Positions 19,799 to 29,133 are shown, numbered from the stretch's first letter. The stretch is 64,000 nt of DNA from Maritimibacter dapengensis (GCF_019218265.1 NZ_JAHUZE010000001.1:930001-994000), one strand, 5' to 3'. Numbers and translations are program-made. The notes: a model not told the origin generated them from the sequence alone.

Positions 19799-19858
19799 GT
19801 GTCCCTCCCTCGATACGTGCAGGAAGGCGGGGAGCCCTCGGCCCCCCGCCATCTCGGA

Positions 19859-20167
19859 TCAGCCCTCCGGCAGATCGCGCTCGAGCGGTTCAAGCGAGCC
19901 CATGCGCTCCATGTCGTCCATGGTCATCGAGGCTTCGATGGTGGTCTCCTCGCAGGTGCCCGCCGGGACCAAAACCCAGGCGTTGCCCTGGTAGTCCACG
20001 GATGACGTGCCCGCACAGGTCGTGCCCGGACCGGCCGCGCAGCCGTTTTCGCCGGCCTTGGAGATGCCGTAGCACTTTTCCATGTCGTCCTGCGCGGAAG
20101 CGGGGCCCGCGAGTGATGCGAGCGCGGTGGCAACGGCGCCGGCGACGGCGGTATGGGTGAGTTTCAT
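19859..20167 (-). CDS. DUF2282 bufferin-type precursor peptide
   Basis: A 102-residue secreted peptide precursor. A Sec signal ends near ASAQ (residue 26). The mature part has four Cys at 32, 43, 51 and 72 in the contexts EKCYGI, NGCAAG, TTCAGT and GTCEE, the bufferin-1 pattern. By analogy with Caulobacter bufferins, the two middle Cys would become thiooxazoles and the outer pair a disulfide, giving a copper-binding periplasmic peptide. That chemistry is inferred. The ATG at 20167 has GGAGG 9 bases ahead. It is the first gene of the operon. Confidence 0.92.
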   Translation of the reverse strand: MKLTHTAVAGAVATALASLAGPASAQDDMEKCYGISKAGENGCAAGPGTTCAGTSSVDYQGNAWVLVPAGTCEETTIEASMTMDDMERMGSLEPLERDLPEG

Positions 20168-20317
20168 GTCTGTAATCCTCCGGTTTGCGTTCGGTTCCCG
20201 TCCTCTTGAACGGTGCCCAATTGCTAAGCTTTCCGAAGGGTCACAGGCCACTCACGGCGCTGTGCAGCGCGGTGGTGTTACGTTTTGAAACATACGGTTT
20301 CGTGAATTGCACGTGAT

Positions 20318-20346
20318 AAGGGCGCACGATTGTTACGCCCTTTTTC
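20318..20346. terminator. Hairpin between thrS and the bufferin operon
   Basis: A 7-bp perfect stem AAGGGCG / CGCCCTT with an 11-base loop. The T-run (TTTTTCTTTA) follows it on the plus strand, whereas thrS ends on the minus strand, where only TT follows. It may still end thrS, but the polarity is odd. Confidence 0.4.
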
Positions 20347-20366
20347 TTTAGTTTCAGGTGGATAAG

Positions 20367-22313
20367 TTATTTCACATCTGGCGGCGTGGCTTCAGCCGAG
20401 AGTTCTTGTACCACTTCGTCCAATCCGACGACCCGGGTCTGCTTCTCGCCCAGGCGACGGAGTGTAACACTTCGGTCCTCGACCTCTTTCATCCCGATGG
20501 CGAGGATGACCGGCACCTTGCCCACGGAATGCTCCCGGACCTTGTAGTTGATCTTCTCGTTGCGCGTATCGGCCTCGGCACGCACGCCTTTCGACCGAAG
20601 CTCGGCCACCACCTCGTGCACGTAATCGTCCGCGTCCGACACGATCGAGGCGACGACCACCTGCCGTGGCGCGATCCAGAAGGGCAGGCGGCCCGCGTGT
20701 TCCTCGATCAGGATGCCGATGAATCGTTCGAACGATCCGAGCGTGGCGCGGTGCAACATGACCGGGCGGTGCTTGGCCCCGTCTTCACCAATGTAATTCG
20801 CGTCCAGCCGTTCGGGCAGCACGAAGTCCACCTGCAACGTCCCGCACTGCCAGTCGCGCCCGATCGCGTCGGTGAGCACGAATTCAAGCTTGGGGCCGTA
20901 GAACGCGCCTTCGCCGGGGTTCAGCTCCACATCGTTCGTGACCTTGTGGGTCGCGTCCAGAAGCGCCTTTTCAGCGCGGTCCCAGATCTCGTCCGACCCG
21001 GCCCGCGTGTCCGGGCGATCCGAGAACTTGATCTTGTAGGTCGGGAAGCCGAGGTCCTTGTAAATCCCCGAAAGGAAGTTGATGAAAACCTCCGTCTCCT
21101 CGGCGATCTGATCCTCGGTGCAGAAAATATGCGCGTCGTCCTGCGTGAAGCCACGGACCCGCATGATCCCGTGCAACGCGCCCGACGGCTCGTACCGGTT
21201 GCAGGAGCCGAACTCGGCCATACGAAGCGGCAGGTCGCGGTAGGATTTAAGGCCCTGGTTGAAAATCTGAACGTGACACGGGCAATTCATCGGCTTCAGC
21301 GCATTGACCGTCTTCTCGCGCGCGTGTTCCTCGTCAACTTCGACGATGAACATGTGCTCCTGGTATTTCTCCCAGTGGCCCGATGCCTCCCACAGTTTGC
21401 GGTCCACGACCTGCGGCGTGTTGACCTCGACATAGCCGCCGGACTTCTGCCGACGACGCATGTAATCCTGAAGCTCGGTGTAGATCGTCCAGCCGTTCGG
21501 GTGCCAGAACACCTGACCGGGCGCCTCTTCCTGCATATGGAACAGGTCCATCTCACGCCCCAGCCGGCGGTGGTCCCGTTTCTCGGCTTCCTCAAGGAAG
21601 GTCAGGTGCTTCTTCAACTGGTCACGGTTCTGGAACGCCACGCCGTAGATACGTTGCAGCATCGGGCGGTTCGAATCGCCGCGCCAATAGGCGCCGGCCA
21701 CTTTCATCAGCTTGAACGCATCCGCCGGAACCTGTCCGGTGTGCTGAAGATGCGGCCCCCGGCACAAATCCTGCCAGTGGCCGTGCCAATACATGCGGAT
21801 CTGCTCGCCCTCCGGGATCATCCCGACCAGCTCGACCTTGTATGGTTCGTTGTTGGCCTCGTAATACTTGATCGCCCGGTCACGCTCCCACACCTCGGTC
21901 GTCACCGGCTCGCGCTTGTTGATGATCTCTTTCATCTTGGCTTCGATCTGGCCGAGGTCCTCGGGCGTGAACGGCTCTTCCCGGTCAAAGTCGTAATACC
22001 AGCCGTTCTCGATCACCGGGCCGATGGTCACTTTGACGTCCGGCCAGATCTCCTGCACCGCGCGCGCCATGATATGCGCCGCGTCGTGGCGGATAAGCTC
22101 GAGCGCCTGCGCGTCGTCCTTCATCGTGTGAATGGCGATTTCGGCATTCTCGGTGATCGGCCATTGCATGTCGTAATGCCTGCCGTTCACGGTCGCTGAG
22201 ATGGCTTTCTTGGCAAGCGAGCTCGAGATACCGGCGGCGACGTCAGCAGGAGTGATCCCTGCGTCGTAGTCGCGCGTATTGCCATCGGGAAATGTAAGGG
22301 AAATGTGGCTCAT
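20367..22313 (-). CDS. thrS: Threonine-tRNA ligase
   Basis: A 648-residue class II synthetase. An N-terminal TGS domain (about 1-62) is followed by the editing domain (with [11 protein letters not shown] near 78-88), then the catalytic core with [10 protein letters not shown], whose Cys takes part in zinc binding, and [15 protein letters not shown], with a C-terminal anticodon-binding domain ([17 protein letters not shown]...). Length is typical. The upstream spacer to the divergent MFS gene is 142 bases. An antisense reading of comparable length exists but is a codon-position shadow. Confidence 0.97.
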   Translation of the reverse strand: MSHISLTFPDGNTRDYDAGITPADVAAGISSSLAKKAISATVNGRHYDMQWPITENAEIAIHTMKDDAQALELIRHDAAHIMARAVQEIWPDVKVTIGPVIENGWYYDFDREEPFTPEDLGQIEAKMKEIINKREPVTTEVWERDRAIKYYEANNEPYKVELVGMIPEGEQIRMYWHGHWQDLCRGPHLQHTGQVPADAFKLMKVAGAYWRGDSNRPMLQRIYGVAFQNRDQLKKHLTFLEEAEKRDHRRLGREMDLFHMQEEAPGQVFWHPNGWTIYTELQDYMRRRQKSGGYVEVNTPQVVDRKLWEASGHWEKYQEHMFIVEVDEEHAREKTVNALKPMNCPCHVQIFNQGLKSYRDLPLRMAEFGSCNRYEPSGALHGIMRVRGFTQDDAHIFCTEDQIAEETEVFINFLSGIYKDLGFPTYKIKFSDRPDTRAGSDEIWDRAEKALLDATHKVTNDVELNPGEGAFYGPKLEFVLTDAIGRDWQCGTLQVDFVLPERLDANYIGEDGAKHRPVMLHRATLGSFERFIGILIEEHAGRLPFWIAPRQVVVASIVSDADDYVHEVVAELRSKGVRAEADTRNEKINYKVREHSVGKVPVILAIGMKEVEDRSVTLRRLGEKQTRVVGLDEVVQELSAEATPPDVK

Positions 22314-22455
22314 CGGCCTTTCTCCTCGTCGGTTTGGCGCCCACGGAACGCCCGGTTGCGGGTATATGTCGTGAGGGCGGTTTGACGCGGGGGGGAGCCC
22401 AAGTCAAGCCAGTGATCCGTCCGATAGCGAAACGCGAGTAGCCAGGGACGCAACG

Positions 22456-23709
22456 ATGACGCAGGAAAGCAACGGCCAAGCCGCGTTCGAGACGCTGGCG
22501 GGCGAACCCGAAACGCCCGTCGAGGCGCGAAATGGCATCCGCCACATGGCATCGCTCACCATGACCAAGCTTGCCGATGGGCTCATCAACCCCAAGCTGG
22601 TGCTCTCCTATCTTCTGAACATACTCGGCGCGCCCGCAGTTCTCGTCTCCGCGCTCGTGCCGATCCGTGAGGCGGGCGCACTTCTTCCGCAAGTGCTGCT
22701 CGCGGCGCGTCTGGAACGTATGGACGCGCGGCGCTTCATGTGGGTCGCAGGCAGCGTGGGGCAGGGGATTGCCGCCGCGCTCATCGCCCTGGCGGCCCTG
22801 ACGCTCGAGGGTGCGGCCGCGGGCTGGGCCTTCGTCGGTGCGATCACTTTGCTCGCCCTGTCGCGTGCTGCGGCGTCGGTGTCTTACAAGGATGTGCTGG
22901 GCAAAACGGTGGGCAAGAGCCGCAGGGGGGCGGTGACCGGGTTCGCAGGCTCTGCCTCGGCGGCGCTCGTCTTCGTCTTCGCGCTGCTGCTCGTCTCCGG
23001 CTGGATCGAAGGCGTGGGCGCACTTGCCGCTGCCATCGCGCTGGCGGCGATGCTCTGGGGCGTGGCGGCGCTGACCTTCTCGACGCTGGAAGAACCAGCA
23101 TCCGAACCGGGCGAGGGCGGGGCGCTCGACATCCTCGGCCTGTTGCGTGGCGACGCGACCTTCGCCCGCTTCGTGGCGGCGCGCGGGTTTCTGACCGCGA
23201 CCGCGCTCGCGCCGCCTTACTTCGTCCTGCTCGCCGGCAATGGCGAAGGGCAACTCGGCCAATTGGGCGCGCTCGTGATCGCCTCGTCGGCCGCCTCGTT
23301 CCTGTCGTCCTATGCCTGGGGGCGCTTCGCGGACCGATCCTCACGTCTCGTTCTCGTCGCCGCCGGGCTGATCGGCGCATTGGCGATGGGCGCCGCGATA
23401 GCCCTCAGTCTCATGGGGTTGGCCGAGGCGATCTGGGCGATGCCGGCTGCGCTCTTCGTCCTGATGATAGCGCACCACGGGGTGCGGCAGGGGCGTTCCA
23501 CCTATCTCGTCGACATCGCCCCCGAGGATAAACGCGCCTCCTACGCCGCGACCGCCAATACGCTGATTGGCGGCCTCCTTCTGGTCACGGGGCTGTTCGG
23601 CGGGGCGCTGTCCTTCATCGGCCCGATGGCCGCGCTCATCGGCTTCGCGGTGCTCGCCGCGCTCGGTTCCTTCGTCGCCTTCGGGCTGGAAGAAGCAGAG
23701 CGCGACTGA
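22456..23709 (+). CDS. MFS transporter
   Basis: A 417-residue, roughly 12-helix major facilitator. The first helices (LINPKLVLSYLLNILGAPAVLVSALVPIREAGALLPQVLLAARLERMDARRFMW) and a mid-protein GRFADRSSRLVLVAAGLIGALAMG loop are typical. Near the middle AVTGFAGSASAALVFVFALLLV forms a paired helix. Substrate unknown. It is divergent from thrS, and a hydrolase gene follows 65 bases downstream. Confidence 0.85.
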   Translation: MTQESNGQAAFETLAGEPETPVEARNGIRHMASLTMTKLADGLINPKLVLSYLLNILGAPAVLVSALVPIREAGALLPQVLLAARLERMDARRFMWVAGSVGQGIAAALIALAALTLEGAAAGWAFVGAITLLALSRAAASVSYKDVLGKTVGKSRRGAVTGFAGSASAALVFVFALLLVSGWIEGVGALAAAIALAAMLWGVAALTFSTLEEPASEPGEGGALDILGLLRGDATFARFVAARGFLTATALAPPYFVLLAGNGEGQLGQLGALVIASSAASFLSSYAWGRFADRSSRLVLVAAGLIGALAMGAAIALSLMGLAEAIWAMPAALFVLMIAHHGVRQGRSTYLVDIAPEDKRASYAATANTLIGGLLLVTGLFGGALSFIGPMAALIGFAVLAALGSFVAFGLEEAERD

Positions 23710-23774
23710 CCCCCTTTCCAACTCCGCGCGTGTGAGGCAAGGTCTGCCCCGTGAGGCAGGAAAAGAGGCTGGGC

Positions 23775-24518
23775 GTGACCGATCCGGACTACCTTGAGAC
23801 AGCCGCCGGACGGCGGATTGCGTATCATAAAACCGACGGGTCCGGCCCGGGTGTCGTCTTCCTCGGCGGGTTCATGTCCGACATGGACGGGACCAAAGCC
23901 CTCGCGCTCGAAGACTGGGCACAGGCCAATGGGCGCGCCTTCCTGCGGTTCGACTATTCCGGCCACGGCAAAAGCTCCGAGGCCTTCACCGACGGCACGA
24001 TCGGCGCCTGGGCGGACGATGCCCGTGAAGCGCTCGTTGGCCTCACGGACGGCCCCCAGATCCTCGTCGGTTCGTCGATGGGCGGCTGGATCAGCGCGAT
24101 CCTGATCCGTCACATGCCGGAAAAGGTCGCAGGCTTCGTCGGCATCGCCGCCGCGCCGGATTTCACCGAAGACAGCATGTGGCGAGATTTCTCGGACGCA
24201 GAACGCCAGCAGTTGATCGAGGAGGGGCTGGTGCACGTCCCCTCCGACTACGGCGATCCCTATCCGATCACGAAGCACTTGATCGAGGACGGTCGCAAGA
24301 ACCTCGTCCTGCGCGACCCGCTCAAAATGCCGTTTCCCGTGCGGCTGCTACAGGGGACTGCGGATGAGGATGTCGAACGTCAGGTGGCGCTCAATTTCCT
24401 CGACCACATCGAAGGCGACGACGTGCAACTGACATTCGTGAAAGGGGCGGATCACCGCTTCTCCAGCCCCTCCTGTCTGGACCTTGTCGTGAAGGCTGTG
24501 GAAAACGTCACCGCATGA
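23775..24518 (+). CDS. Alpha/beta hydrolase (ABHD10-like serine esterase)
   Basis: A 247-residue serine hydrolase. The oxyanion loop is VVFLGGFMSDMDG and the nucleophile elbow is LVGSSMGGW (Ser in GxSxG). The acid is probably in GTADEDV and the catalytic His in KGADHRFSS. It resembles ABHD10/mycophenolate acyl-glucuronide esterase proteins; the true substrate is unknown. Both GTG 23751 and GTG 23775 are possible; the latter has AAGAGG ahead and starts at the conserved region. It overlaps the next hydrolase by four bases (ATGA), so the two are coupled. Confidence 0.85.
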   Translation: MTDPDYLETAAGRRIAYHKTDGSGPGVVFLGGFMSDMDGTKALALEDWAQANGRAFLRFDYSGHGKSSEAFTDGTIGAWADDAREALVGLTDGPQILVGSSMGGWISAILIRHMPEKVAGFVGIAAAPDFTEDSMWRDFSDAERQQLIEEGLVHVPSDYGDPYPITKHLIEDGRKNLVLRDPLKMPFPVRLLQGTADEDVERQVALNFLDHIEGDDVQLTFVKGADHRFSSPSCLDLVVKAVENVTA

Positions 24519-25225
24519 AAGAACCCATTCTCTTGATACCGGGGGCGTGTTGCGACTCGCGGGTGTTCGCTGCGCAGATCCCGTATCTGTCGAAGACCCA
24601 TGTCGTTCAGGTCGCGCATCTGGCCGATGCGGCCTCGATCCGCGAGATGGCTGCGGATACCATTCACAACGCGCCGCCACGTTTCGCGCTCTGCGGCTAT
24701 GACATGGGCGGAATGGTCGCGATGGAAATCCTGCGGCGCGTGCCGGAGCGCGTGACGCGCCTTTGTCTGATCTCCACGACGCCCGTGACGGAGTCGCCAG
24801 AGCAGGCCGCGTGGCGCGAACCTCAGATCGTGAAGGCGCAGGCTGGACGATTGGGGGAGGCGGTGAAAGAGGCGCTTCCGACCGAGGCGCTCGCGCCCGG
24901 AGAACGGCGGGACGCGACAATGCGCGTGATGCAGGACATGGCGGAAACGCTGGGCGCCGAGACGTTCGTGCGCCATTCGCGCGCGATGCAGCGGAGGCCG
25001 GATTCGCAAAAGGTGCTGACCGTGACGCGGGTTCCCACTCTGGTCATGTGCGGCGCACACGATACCATCACGTCCGAGAAGCGGCACACGTTCATGGCCG
25101 AGTTGATCCCGTATGCGGAGCTTGCCGTGATCGACGACGCGGGTCACGTCCCGACGCTCGAGACGCCGGAAAAGACCAACATCGCGCTGGGCGCGTGGAT
25201 GGAATTGCCGATGCTGCCGCGCTAG
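24515..25225 (+). CDS. Alpha/beta hydrolase with Asp at the nucleophile position
   Basis: A 236-residue alpha/beta hydrolase. The fold marks are LLIPGACCDSRVF (oxyanion loop), LCGYDMGGMVAME (nucleophile elbow), CGAHDTIT (Asp183) and DDAGHVPTLETPE (His211). The elbow reads GYDMG, placing Asp63 where Ser is expected. Asp nucleophiles are known in haloalkane/fluoroacetate dehalogenases and epoxide hydrolases, so this may be a C-X or epoxide hydrolase rather than an esterase, or an inactive homologue. It is coupled to the preceding hydrolase and convergent with phaZ. Confidence 0.85.
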   Translation: MKEPILLIPGACCDSRVFAAQIPYLSKTHVVQVAHLADAASIREMAADTIHNAPPRFALCGYDMGGMVAMEILRRVPERVTRLCLISTTPVTESPEQAAWREPQIVKAQAGRLGEAVKEALPTEALAPGERRDATMRVMQDMAETLGAETFVRHSRAMQRRPDSQKVLTVTRVPTLVMCGAHDTITSEKRHTFMAELIPYAELAVIDDAGHVPTLETPEKTNIALGAWMELPMLPR

Positions 25226-25237
25226 CGCAGCCTGACC

Positions 25238-26548
25238 TCAGACCGCCTTGAGCTGGGGTTTTTCGCCCTTGGCCGCAGCTTTCCGGCTGCGTTTCTTGGC
25301 GGCCTGCTCGGCATGGCGGCCGGCGTTCTGGTCCATGAAGTTCAGAACGAGCGGGCGGATGTTGTCCCGCCACGACCGACCGGCGAAGATCCCGTAGTGT
25401 CCCGCACCCTCTTCGAGATGATGCGCCTTCTTCTCTTCCGGCAGCCCCGTGCACAGGGCGAGCGCGGCATAACACTGGCCCGGGGCCGAGATGTCGTCTT
25501 TCGACCCTTCGACGGTTTTCACCGCAACATCGGTGATCTTGCCGATATCGACCTTGTGTCCGTCCACGATGAACTCGTTCTTCGCGATCTCGAGGTCTTT
25601 GAAGATACGTTCCACGGTTGAAAGGTAGAACTCAGCGGTCATGTCCATCACCGCGAGATATTCGTCATAGAACTTGTTGTGCTTGTCGTGATCGCCGGCC
25701 TCGCCACGCGCCACCGCCCAGATCTGGTCGGTGAAGGCTTTCGTGTGCGTCTCGGCGTTCATCGTCATGAAAGAGTTGAGCTGCATGAGGCCGGGGTAAA
25801 CCGTCCGGCCCACGCCCTCGTATTTGAAACCGACGCGCTGAATCACCAGCTCTTCCAACTGGCCCATTGTCACGCGGTTTCCGAAGTCGGTCACGTCCGT
25901 CGGTGCCGCATCGGGGTCGATCGGGCCACCGATGAGGGTCAGCGTATTGGGCTGCGCCTCGGGGTCCAACTCGGCGAGATAGGCCGTCGCGGCAAGCGTG
26001 AGCGGGGCGGGCTGGCACACGGCGACAACGTTGATGTCGGGGCCGAGCTCGCGCATGAAATCGACGAGGTAGAGCGTGTAATCCTCGATATCGAACTTGC
26101 CTTCGGACACCGGGATGTCGCGGGCGTTGTGCCAATCGGTGATATAGACTTCCGCATCGGGCAGAAGCGAAGCAACGGTCGAGCGCAGGAGCGTCGCATA
26201 ATGGCCCGACATGGGGGCGACGAGGAACACGCGCCGCGCCTTTTCTTTCCGGCCCTGCACCTTGAAATGGATCAGGTTGCCGAAGGGGCGTTCGACCAGC
26301 GTCTCGATGCTGACCACGTGATCGCGCCCGTCTTCACCGACGACCGAGTAGATGCCCCAGTCCGGTTTGGCGACCATGCGCGCGAAGCTGCGCTCGGTCA
26401 CTTCGCCCCAGGCCGACAGCATCTGGAACAGCGGGTTCGGGAATGCTGAGAAGGCAGGTGCCTCTCCGATGGCCTTCGCGGTCGCGCCCAACCACTGGTT
26501 GGTGTTCCGCATGGTTTCCATCAGATCGTATGTCGCAAGGTAACGCAT
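25238..26548 (-). CDS. phaZ: Intracellular polyhydroxyalkanoate depolymerase
   Basis: A 436-residue intracellular enzyme that degrades stored PHB granules. The nucleophile is Cys178 in VVAVCQPAPL, as in PhaZ of Cupriavidus, within an alpha/beta-hydrolase core (VFLVAPMSGHYATLLRSTVASLLPDAEVYITDWHNARDIP). The C-terminus is Lys/Ala-rich (KKRSRKAAAKGEK). The start has AAAGGGCGAG ahead. It is divergent from phaC, with 111 bases between the starts. Confidence 0.95.
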   Translation of the reverse strand: MRYLATYDLMETMRNTNQWLGATAKAIGEAPAFSAFPNPLFQMLSAWGEVTERSFARMVAKPDWGIYSVVGEDGRDHVVSIETLVERPFGNLIHFKVQGRKEKARRVFLVAPMSGHYATLLRSTVASLLPDAEVYITDWHNARDIPVSEGKFDIEDYTLYLVDFMRELGPDINVVAVCQPAPLTLAATAYLAELDPEAQPNTLTLIGGPIDPDAAPTDVTDFGNRVTMGQLEELVIQRVGFKYEGVGRTVYPGLMQLNSFMTMNAETHTKAFTDQIWAVARGEAGDHDKHNKFYDEYLAVMDMTAEFYLSTVERIFKDLEIAKNEFIVDGHKVDIGKITDVAVKTVEGSKDDISAPGQCYAALALCTGLPEEKKAHHLEEGAGHYGIFAGRSWRDNIRPLVLNFMDQNAGRHAEQAAKKRSRKAAAKGEKPQLKAV

Positions 26549-26620
26549 TCACTCGCCCTTTCGGTTGCTTGACCCCGGGGCAATCCGTTAGGATCAAAGT
26601 CCGGAGGACGCACGGCAATA

Positions 26621-26636
26621 TGCTGCACGTGCAAAA
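26621..26636. promoter_or_regulatory. Possible PhaR operator between phaZ and phaC
   Basis: TGCTGCACGTGCAAAA includes the 10-bp palindrome TGCACGTGCA and, read on the minus strand (TTTTGCACGTGCAGCA), resembles the TTTTCTGCACCGCAGCA arms upstream of phasin. It sits 24 bases before the phaC start. Confidence 0.5.
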
Positions 26637-26659
26637 TAATTTAGGGCGGATCGTTTCAC

Positions 26660-28456
26660 ATGGCAACTGACGAAATAAATCCCGCTGAGAATCGAGAAGC
26701 TCTCGAACTCAACATCAAACGCATAGAGGATCTTTCGAAACGGTTTACGCAGGCCGTTGCGAAGAAGCAGCCGACCCGTGCATCGCTCCAGGGACCGGGG
26801 CAGGAATTCTATTCAAAGACGATGAGCGCCTATTGGTCGGAGATGATGAATTCACCCGGCAAATTCGTCGAGAACCAGGTCGAATTCTGGGGCAAGACGC
26901 TCAAACACGCGGTAGAGGCCCAGCACGCGCTCGTCTCCGGCGACGCGGTGCCGGAGGACGATACGCCCAAGGACGCGCGGTTCCGCAATCCGCTTTGGGA
27001 CAATCACCCCTATTTCAACTACCTCAAGCAGCAATATCTCATCACTTCGAAAGCTATGGAGGATGCGGTCGACGATCTGGAAGGTATTGACGATCACGAC
27101 CGCGACCGCGTGCGCTATTTCACACAGCAGATGATAGATCTGATGGCGCCGACGAACTTCCTCGCCACAAACCCGGATGCGCTTGAACGGGCCGTGGAAA
27201 CCGAAGGCCAGTCGCTTATTGACGGTCTCGAGAACATGATTCGTGATCTGGAGCGCAACAATGGCGAGTTGATCGTCACCTTGTCGGACCCTGACGCCTT
27301 CACTGTGGGCGAGAATATCGGCACCACCGAAGGCAGCGTCGTGTTTCGCAACAGGATGTTCGAGCTCATACAGTACAAGCCCGTGACGGACGAGGTGTAT
27401 GAAAAGCCGCTCCTGATCTTCCCGCCGTGGATCAACAAGTTCTACATCCTCGACCTGAAGCCGGAAAACAGCCTGATCAAGTGGATCACCGAACAGGGGT
27501 TCACGCTCTACGTCGTGTCCTGGGTCAATCCCGATACCTCCTATGCCGATGTCGGGATGGAGGATTACATCGAAGAAGGCTTCATGACCGCAATCGACGA
27601 GGTGCGGGGCATGACGGGACAGGACAAGATCAACGTGGTCGGCTACTGCATCGCCGGCACGACGCTCTCCCTGACCCTGAGCCTGATGGCCAAACGGAAT
27701 GAGAAGAAGGTCAATTCCGCCACCTTTTTCACCGCGCTGACGGATTTCTCGGATCGCGGCGAGGTCGGGGTGTTTCTCGACAACGATTTCGTCGACGGGA
27801 TCGAAGAAGAATGTCGCGACAACGGCATCATGTCGTCGCGCTACATGTCGCAGACCTTCAGCTACCTTCGGGCCAACGACCTCGTCTACCAACCCGCAAT
27901 CCGCTCCTACATGCTCGGCAACAAACCTCCCGCGTTCGATCTGCTCTACTGGAACGGCGACAGCACGAACCTTCCGGGCAAGATGGCGATCGAATACCTG
28001 CGCGGCCTGTGCCAGCGCGACGAATTCGCGGGCGAGGGCGAGGGCTACCCGCTGCTCGGTGAAAATCTCAAGATCTCGGACGTGGACGTGCCGATCTGTG
28101 CCGTCGCCTGCGAGACGGACCATATCGCGGCCTGGCGTTCGTCCTATAATGGCATTCGCAAGATGGGGTCGAAGAACAAGACCTTCATCCTGTCGGAAAG
28201 CGGCCATATCGCGGGCATCGTGAACCCGCCGTCGAAAAAGAAATACGGACATTACCTGAACGACGACTGGCCCGAGAACCCGGACGACTGGCAGGCGGGC
28301 GCGACGCGCCATGACGGGACGTGGTGGTTCCACTGGGCAAAATGGCTCGCCAAACGGTCGGGCAAAAAGATCCCGGCGCGCCCGATCGGTGATTCAGGTC
28401 ATCCGGTGCTCGCGGCGGCGCCAGGCACCTATGTTGTGGCGAACCCCCAAGTCTGA
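26660..28456 (+). CDS. phaC: Class I polyhydroxyalkanoate synthase
   Basis: A 598-residue class I PHA synthase that polymerises (R)-3-hydroxyacyl-CoA on granules. The lipase-like box GYCIAGT carries the catalytic Cys330, with the Asp in CETDHIAAWRSSY and His in ESGHIAGIVNPP. The N-terminal 180 residues are the less conserved dimerisation domain. Length is typical of class I. Upstream lies a TGCACGTGCA palindrome; a terminator and the phasin gene follow. Confidence 0.97.
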   Translation: MATDEINPAENREALELNIKRIEDLSKRFTQAVAKKQPTRASLQGPGQEFYSKTMSAYWSEMMNSPGKFVENQVEFWGKTLKHAVEAQHALVSGDAVPEDDTPKDARFRNPLWDNHPYFNYLKQQYLITSKAMEDAVDDLEGIDDHDRDRVRYFTQQMIDLMAPTNFLATNPDALERAVETEGQSLIDGLENMIRDLERNNGELIVTLSDPDAFTVGENIGTTEGSVVFRNRMFELIQYKPVTDEVYEKPLLIFPPWINKFYILDLKPENSLIKWITEQGFTLYVVSWVNPDTSYADVGMEDYIEEGFMTAIDEVRGMTGQDKINVVGYCIAGTTLSLTLSLMAKRNEKKVNSATFFTALTDFSDRGEVGVFLDNDFVDGIEEECRDNGIMSSRYMSQTFSYLRANDLVYQPAIRSYMLGNKPPAFDLLYWNGDSTNLPGKMAIEYLRGLCQRDEFAGEGEGYPLLGENLKISDVDVPICAVACETDHIAAWRSSYNGIRKMGSKNKTFILSESGHIAGIVNPPSKKKYGHYLNDDWPENPDDWQAGATRHDGTWWFHWAKWLAKRSGKKIPARPIGDSGHPVLAAAPGTYVVANPQV

Positions 28457-28485
28457 AACAAGCCAAGCCATTGGAAATCAAGCAG

Positions 28486-28507
28486 AAATGACCTAGGGTC
28501 ATTTTTT
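28486..28507 (+). terminator. Terminator after phaC
   Basis: An 8-bp stem AAATGACC / GGTCATTT with a 3-base loop, ending in a run of T. It separates phaC from the phasin promoter. Confidence 0.75.
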
Positions 28508-28508
28508 A

Positions 28509-28550
28509 TGCTGCGGTGCAGAAAAAGACTTGATTTTCTGCACCGCAGCA
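28509..28550. promoter_or_regulatory. PhaR operator at the phasin promoter
   Basis: A perfect 17-bp inverted repeat: TGCTGCGGTGCAGAAAA at 28509-28525 and its complement TTTTCTGCACCGCAGCA at 28534-28550, spacer 8. Each arm holds CTGC-N3-GCAG, the motif reported for Rhodobacter PhaR. A -35-like TTGATT (28530-28535) and -10-like CATATT (28553-28558) with 17-bp spacing flank the right arm, so binding would block the promoter. Confidence 0.8.
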
Positions 28551-28617
28551 TTCATATTCTGTGCACACGCAGAGACGCCCACTTGGGCGAGAGCGTAACA
28601 GAATTTGGAGAGATAAA

Positions 28618-29061
28618 ATGGCTAATACCCCCGACTACACCAAGATGGTTCAGGACATGATGGGCGCGTTCCCGATGGATATGTCCGCGATGGAAGGCAT
28701 GATGAAATCCTCGGCCGACATGGGCGAGAAGTTCTCGAAAGTGGCGATCGACGCTGCTGACAAATCGACCGAGCTGTCGACCAAATGGACCAAAGACACG
28801 CTCGCCAAAATGGGCGACATCACGACCGCCAAGAAAGACCCGGCGGACTACACCAAAGCGATGACCGACTTCGCTTCGACCCAAGCCGAAGCCGCTGCCG
28901 AATACATGTCGGCCTTCGCTGAAGTCGCGAAAAAAGTTCAGATGGACACCGTCGAGCTGATGCTCGCCGCTGGCAAAGACATGGGCGACGAAGCTTCGGC
29001 CGCCGTCAAGAAAGCCACCGACGAGGTGACCAAGGCGACGAAGAAAGCCGCCAAGGCCTGA
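28618..29061 (+). CDS. phaP: Phasin
   Basis: A 147-residue granule-coating protein, highly helical and rich in Ala, Lys and Met, with no Cys. It opens with MANTPDYTKMVQDMMGAFPMDMSAMEGMMK and ends in a Lys/Ala tail (TKATKKAAKA). Phasins cover PHA granules and limit their coalescence. The ATG at 28618 follows TTGGAGAGATAAA; an in-frame GTG at 28561 is unlikely because it would lie in the promoter. The upstream inverted repeat predicts PhaR repression, and a terminator follows. Confidence 0.92.
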   Translation: MANTPDYTKMVQDMMGAFPMDMSAMEGMMKSSADMGEKFSKVAIDAADKSTELSTKWTKDTLAKMGDITTAKKDPADYTKAMTDFASTQAEAAAEYMSAFAEVAKKVQMDTVELMLAAGKDMGDEASAAVKKATDEVTKATKKAAKA

Positions 29062-29104
29062 TCTTCCTGAGCCGGCGACCTCCTCCCCGCCGGCGAAGAG
29101 CACT

Positions 29105-29133
29105 GGGCGGACCCGACAGGGCCCGCCCTTTTT
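29105..29133 (+). terminator. Terminator after phasin
   Basis: A 10-bp stem with one A:C mismatch (GGGCGGACCC / GGGCCCGCCC), a 4-base loop and TTTTTC. Confidence 0.85.

Noticed and set aside
20358-22199. 613-residue frame antisense to thrS
   Set aside because: thrS is unmistakable on the other strand, and the antisense product shows no family marks.
26852-28333. 493-residue frame antisense to phaC
   Set aside because: Entirely inside phaC, with Val/His/Asp-rich shadow composition.
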